Shown here piece by piece: positions 5,271 through 8,672 of a stretch of DNA of 8,672 nt. The notes below the pieces were generated by a model. That model ran no database searches. It had not been told where the DNA came from and worked only from the letters and a program-made list of their open reading frames with translations. Source of the DNA: Pseudomonas sp. (GTDB lineage: Bacteria > Pseudomonadota > Gammaproteobacteria > Pseudomonadales > Pseudomonadaceae). The position numbers were made by a program, and so were the translations under genes. The stretch spans positions 1-8,672 of the forward strand of contig DPSI01000065.1 in NCBI GenBank assembly GCA_003527165.1, written 5' to 3'. Position 1 is the stretch's first letter. Every line of letters begins with the position of its first letter.

Positions 5271-8200
5271 ATGGGCGACTCCTTCATCGATCAGAATCAC
5301 TTCAGGCGCATCCTCAACCGCAATGTGGCGGTGCCCCTCGGCTTCGGCTTTCTCAGTGCATTCTTCTTCAGCGCCATCGTCTATTTCCTGCTGAATGTCA
5401 GCCATTGGGTCGAACGCTCGGTGCAGGGCGTTTCCTACGCCCACGAGACGCTGAAAATAATGGGCGATCTGGAAACCTCGATGCGCGGTTACCTGATTGC
5501 CGGCGAGGATGTATTTCTCGAGCCCTATCGGCGAGAGCTGCCGATGCTGGAACGTCAGTTGGAGCTGCTCCGGGACTACGTCGCTGATAACCCGGTTCAG
5601 CTGAACCGCATCCAGCGTGCGGAGAGATTGCACCGGCAGTGGGTCGATTTCGCCGAAGCAGCCATCATGCGCCGGGCTCAGAACCTGCCGGTCGAAGAGT
5701 ATGTGCGCAGCAAGAACGGCCTGGAGTTGAAGGACGAACAGCGTAGATTGCTCAACGACTTCATCGCCAGCGAGCGGCAGCTCAGAGCCGAGCGCATCGA
5801 GGCGTCAGAGACAATCACCACCTTTCTGATTGGCGGCTTTCTGCTGTTCAGCCTGATCTTCAGCGGGCTGTTGGTGTATTTCGGTCGACGCGACCTGCTC
5901 AGCCTGTCCGACAGCTATGCCGGCTCGTTGGAACAACAACAGGCCCATGCGGCTGCGCTGGAAAAGCAGGCCTGGTATCGCACTGGGCAAACCCTGCTCA
6001 GCGAGTCGATCATCGGCGAACAGGCGCTGCCGACGCTGGGACAGAACGTGCTCAGCTTCCTTTCGCGTTATCTCGAGGTCGCGGTCGGTGCGCTCTATGT
6101 CGCCGAGGACGGCAAATTGCAGCGGGTCGCGGAATTCGGTTGGGATAAGGACAAGCTGCACAGCGATCGTACGCTGGAGCTCGGCGAGGGATTGGTCGGG
6201 CAGGCGGCTCTTGAACGCAGGTCCATGATGCTCGACAGCGTGCCATCCGGCTACCTGAAGGTCAGCTCCGCGCTGGGCAGCACCGATGCCAAGGCCGTGT
6301 TGATCGCTCCGGTTGAAGACAATGGCATGCTCAATGCTGTGCTGGAAATCGGTTTCTTGCGACCGTTGCGTGAAGAGGACAGCGAGTTGCTGCGGCGCAT
6401 CAACGAGAGCATCGGTTCGGCCATCGAAGCTGCGCGATACCGCCAGCGCCTGCAGCGTGTACTGGCCGAAACCCAGCAGCTCAATGAAGAATTGCAGGTT
6501 CAGCAGGAAGAACTGCGAGCCGCCAACGAGGAGCTTGAAGAGCAGTCCAGTGCGTTGCGCGAATCGCAGGCGCACATGGAAGAACAGCAGGCCGAGTTGG
6601 AACAAACCAACGAACAGCTTGCCGAGCATACTCAGGAACTGGCGCGTCAGCGCGACGAAATGGACCGGAAGAACAACCGCCTGCACGAAGTTCAGTTGAT
6701 GCTTGAAGAACGTGCCGACGAGCTGCAGCGCGCCAGCCGCTACAAGTCCGAATTTCTTGCGAATATGTCTCACGAGCTGCGCACCCCACTAAACAGCTCG
6801 CTGATTCTCGCCAAGTTGCTGGCCGACAACCCCGACGACAATCTGAGCGAAGATCAGGTGCAATTCGCCCGCTCCATTTATTCGGCTGGCAACGACCTGC
6901 TCAACCTGATCAACGACATCCTCGACATCTCCAAGGTCGAAGCTGGCAAACTCGATGTACACCCCGAGTTGGTGGTGCTGACACGGATGGTTGATGGGCT
7001 GAAGAGCCTGTTTCTCGCGCAGGCCCTGGACAAATCGCTGCAGTTCGAGGTCGTGCTGGGTGATGAGCTACCGGCGAGCCTTTATACCGATCGCCAGCGC
7101 CTCGAGCAGATCCTCAAGAATCTACTGTCGAATGCTTTCAAGTTCACCGAAAAAGGCTCGGTTGTCATGCGTGTGACACGCCATGACGATCATCAGCTTG
7201 CCTTTGCCGTGCATGATTCGGGCATCGGTATCGCCAAGGAGCAGCAGGGGGTGATATTCGAGGCGTTCCGTCAGGCTGACGGCACCACCAATCGGCGTTA
7301 CGGTGGCACCGGCCTCGGATTGTCCATCTCCCGCGAGCTGGCTCAGCTGCTCGGCGGCACCATTGAAGTGCACAGCGAACCAAGCGCCGGCAGTGTGTTT
7401 ACGCTGATTGTTCCAGAGAATTACAGCGAGCCCGTCGCGGTGCAGCAGCCGGAGCGGTTGCCGGCTCCGGTCCAATCCGAGCTGGAGGCCGTTGCCGCGG
7501 TGGAAGAGCTCCGAACATCGCCGCTTCCGGCCGCTTCGGCGCCGACCGGAGCCTCGTCAGTACCGACGCTGGCTGACGATCGCAACGGTTCAGCGTTCGG
7601 CGAACGTTCGGTGTTGGTCATCGAAGACGATCCCCAGTTCGCCTGCATCCTGCGCGACCTTGCCCACGAGCTGAAGTACGGCTGCTTGATCGCGCAGAGC
7701 GCCGACGATGGCTTCGATACCGCCTTACAGTACCGTCCCGATGCCATCCTGCTGGATATGCGCCTGCCCGACCACTCCGGCCTGACCGTGCTCGAGCGCC
7801 TCAAGGAAGATCCCATCACCCGGCATATCCCGGTGCATATCGTGTCCATCGAGGACCGCAAGGAGGCCGCCCTGCAGATGGGCGCCATAGGCTACGCGCT
7901 CAAGCCGACCAGCCGAGATGAACTCAAGCAGATATTCAGCCGGCTGGACGCGAAGTTGGCGCAGAAGGTCAAGCGCATCCTGTTGGTCGAGGACGACGCC
8001 CGACAGCGCGAAAGCGTGTCGCGGCTGATTGAAGACATAGACGTCGAAATCACAGCGGTGGAGTTCGGCGAACAGGCCCTCGAATTGCTGCGCTCGACCG
8101 TTTTCGACTGCATGATCATCGATCTCAAACTGCCCGACATGGATGGCCACGAGCTGCTCGAACGCATGGCACGCGAGGAAATCTGCTCGTTCCCGCCGGT

Positions 8201-8672
8201 CATCGTCTACACCGGGCGCAACCTGACCCGCGACGAAGAAGCGGCGCTGATGAAATACTCGCGCTCGATCATCATCAAAGGCGCGCGTTCACCGGAGCGC
8301 CTGCTCGACGAGGTCACGCTGTTCCTGCACAAGGTCGAATCGGACATGCCGCCAGAGCGGCAGAAGATGCTCAAGAGCGTGCGCAGCCGCGAAAAGGCCT
8401 TCGAGGGCCGCAAGATTCTCGTAGTAGACGACGACGTACGTAACGTCTTCGCGCTCACCAGCGCGTTGGAACAGAAGGGCGCGCTGATTGAAATTGCCCG
8501 TAATGGCCATGAGGCCATCGCCCAGTTGCAGAATATCGACGACATCGACCTGGTGCTGATGGACATCATGATGCCGGAGATGGACGGTTTCACCGCGATG
8601 GAAGAGATCCGCAAGGATTCGCGCTTCGCCAAGCTGCCGATCATTGCGGTCACCGCCAAGGCGATGAAGGAT
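5271..8672 (+). CDS. Hybrid sensor histidine kinase (CHASE3-GAF-HisKA-HATPase-REC-REC-REC), 3' end outside window
   Basis: The frame is open from the ATG to the last base: 1134 residues, truncated by the window edge. TM1 covers about 20-42 and TM2 184-204. Between them is a periplasmic helical CHASE3-type sensor, with M-R-G-Y-L-I-A-G at 71-78. A GAF domain covers about 249-388, and a Gln/Glu-rich coiled coil runs from 390 to about 490. The HisKA H-box has phospho-acceptor His501 in S-H-E-L-R-T-P. The ATPase domain has N-box Asn621, Asp649 in D-S-G-I-G-I, and G-G-T-G-L-G at 678-683. Three receivers follow: REC1 (acidic 785-787, Asp829, Ser859, Lys878), REC2 (907-909, Asp951, Thr981, Lys1003) and REC3 (1053-1055, Asp1098, Thr1128, its Lys beyond the window). 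All visible key residues are intact. It should autophosphorylate His501 and relay to the receivers; signal and output are unknown. AAAGGAAA (5259-5266) before the ATG supports the start. Confidence 0.93.
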   Translation, partial: MGDSFIDQNHFRRILNRNVAVPLGFGFLSAFFFSAIVYFLLNVSHWVERSVQGVSYAHETLKIMGDLETSMRGYLIAGEDVFLEPYRRELPMLERQLELLRDYVADNPVQLNRIQRAERLHRQWVDFAEAAIMRRAQNLPVEEYVRSKNGLELKDEQRRLLNDFIASERQLRAERIEASETITTFLIGGFLLFSLIFSGLLVYFGRRDLLSLSDSYAGSLEQQQAHAAALEKQAWYRTGQTLLSESIIGEQALPTLGQNVLSFLSRYLEVAVGALYVAEDGKLQRVAEFGWDKDKLHSDRTLELGEGLVGQAALERRSMMLDSVPSGYLKVSSALGSTDAKAVLIAPVEDNGMLNAVLEIGFLRPLREEDSELLRRINESIGSAIEAARYRQRLQRVLAETQQLNEELQVQQEELRAANEELEEQSSALRESQAHMEEQQAELEQTNEQLAEHTQELARQRDEMDRKNNRLHEVQLMLEERADELQRASRYKSEFLANMSHELRTPLNSSLILAKLLADNPDDNLSEDQVQFARSIYSAGNDLLNLINDILDISKVEAGKLDVHPELVVLTRMVDGLKSLFLAQALDKSLQFEVVLGDELPASLYTDRQRLEQILKNLLSNAFKFTEKGSVVMRVTRHDDHQLAFAVHDSGIGIAKEQQGVIFEAFRQADGTTNRRYGGTGLGLSISRELAQLLGGTIEVHSEPSAGSVFTLIVPENYSEPVAVQQPERLPAPVQSELEAVAAVEELRTSPLPAASAPTGASSVPTLADDRNGSAFGERSVLVIEDDPQFACILRDLAHELKYGCLIAQSADDGFDTALQYRPDAILLDMRLPDHSGLTVLERLKEDPITRHIPVHIVSIEDRKEAALQMGAIGYALKPTSRDELKQIFSRLDAKLAQKVKRILLVEDDARQRESVSRLIEDIDVEITAVEFGEQALELLRSTVFDCMIIDLKLPDMDGHELLERMAREEICSFPPVIVYTGRNLTRDEEAALMKYSRSIIIKGARSPERLLDEVTLFLHKVESDMPPERQKMLKSVRSREKAFEGRKILVVDDDVRNVFALTSALEQKGALIEIARNGHEAIAQLQNIDDIDLVLMDIMMPEMDGFTAMEEIRKDSRFAKLPIIAVTAKAMKD

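Noticed and set aside
5805..6773. Minus-strand frame of 322 codons inside the kinase gene
   Set aside because: It lies opposite the continuous CHASE3-GAF-kinase frame, whose domain signatures are unambiguous.

Overview
The window looks like chromosomal DNA of a high-GC gammaproteobacterium. The protein families, codon usage and REP-type palindromes fit Pseudomonas, most likely the Pseudomonas stutzeri (Stutzerimonas) group. The genus is an inference from sequence character, since no marker gene is present.

Layout. (1) Bases 1-595 hold five tandem units of 117-118 bp. Each unit carries two inverted REP-like palindromes whose GTAG feet face each other, which is REPIN/BIME architecture. The array starts at or before the window edge and ends on the stop codon of the next gene. 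(2) Bases 591-3237 (minus strand) are a compact three-gene operon. In transcription order it encodes a long NfeD-type membrane serine protease, a slipin/stomatin SPFH protein 3 bp downstream, and an LEA14-like (WHy) lipoprotein 7 bp further on. NfeD and slipin are a well-known membrane-quality and microdomain pair; the lipoprotein is probably co-expressed with them. (3) Bases 3238-3459 are a divergent intergenic region with a 15-bp palindrome. (4) Bases 3460-4514 (plus strand) encode an MBL-fold hydrolase with an HxDxDH metal motif and a one-base-overlapping small two-helix membrane protein. (5) Bases 4515-4911 have no convincing gene but are rich in short inverted repeats, and end in a plausible AlgU-type promoter. 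(6) Bases 4912-5118 encode a YqaE/PMP3-type small membrane protein followed by a clear intrinsic terminator. (7) From 5271 to the window end runs one open frame of 1134 codons, truncated by the window edge. It encodes a hybrid sensor histidine kinase: CHASE3, GAF, long coiled coil, HisKA, HATPase and three receiver domains.

Functionally, the NfeD/slipin/lipoprotein operon, the YqaE protein and the CHASE3 kinase all point to the cell envelope and stress sensing. They are separate transcription units and nothing in the sequence shows a shared pathway. No phage, IS, CRISPR or toxin-antitoxin genes are visible. The least ordinary parts are the REPIN array fused to the lipoprotein 3' end, the palindromic candidate operator, and the structured 4.5-4.9 kb spacer.
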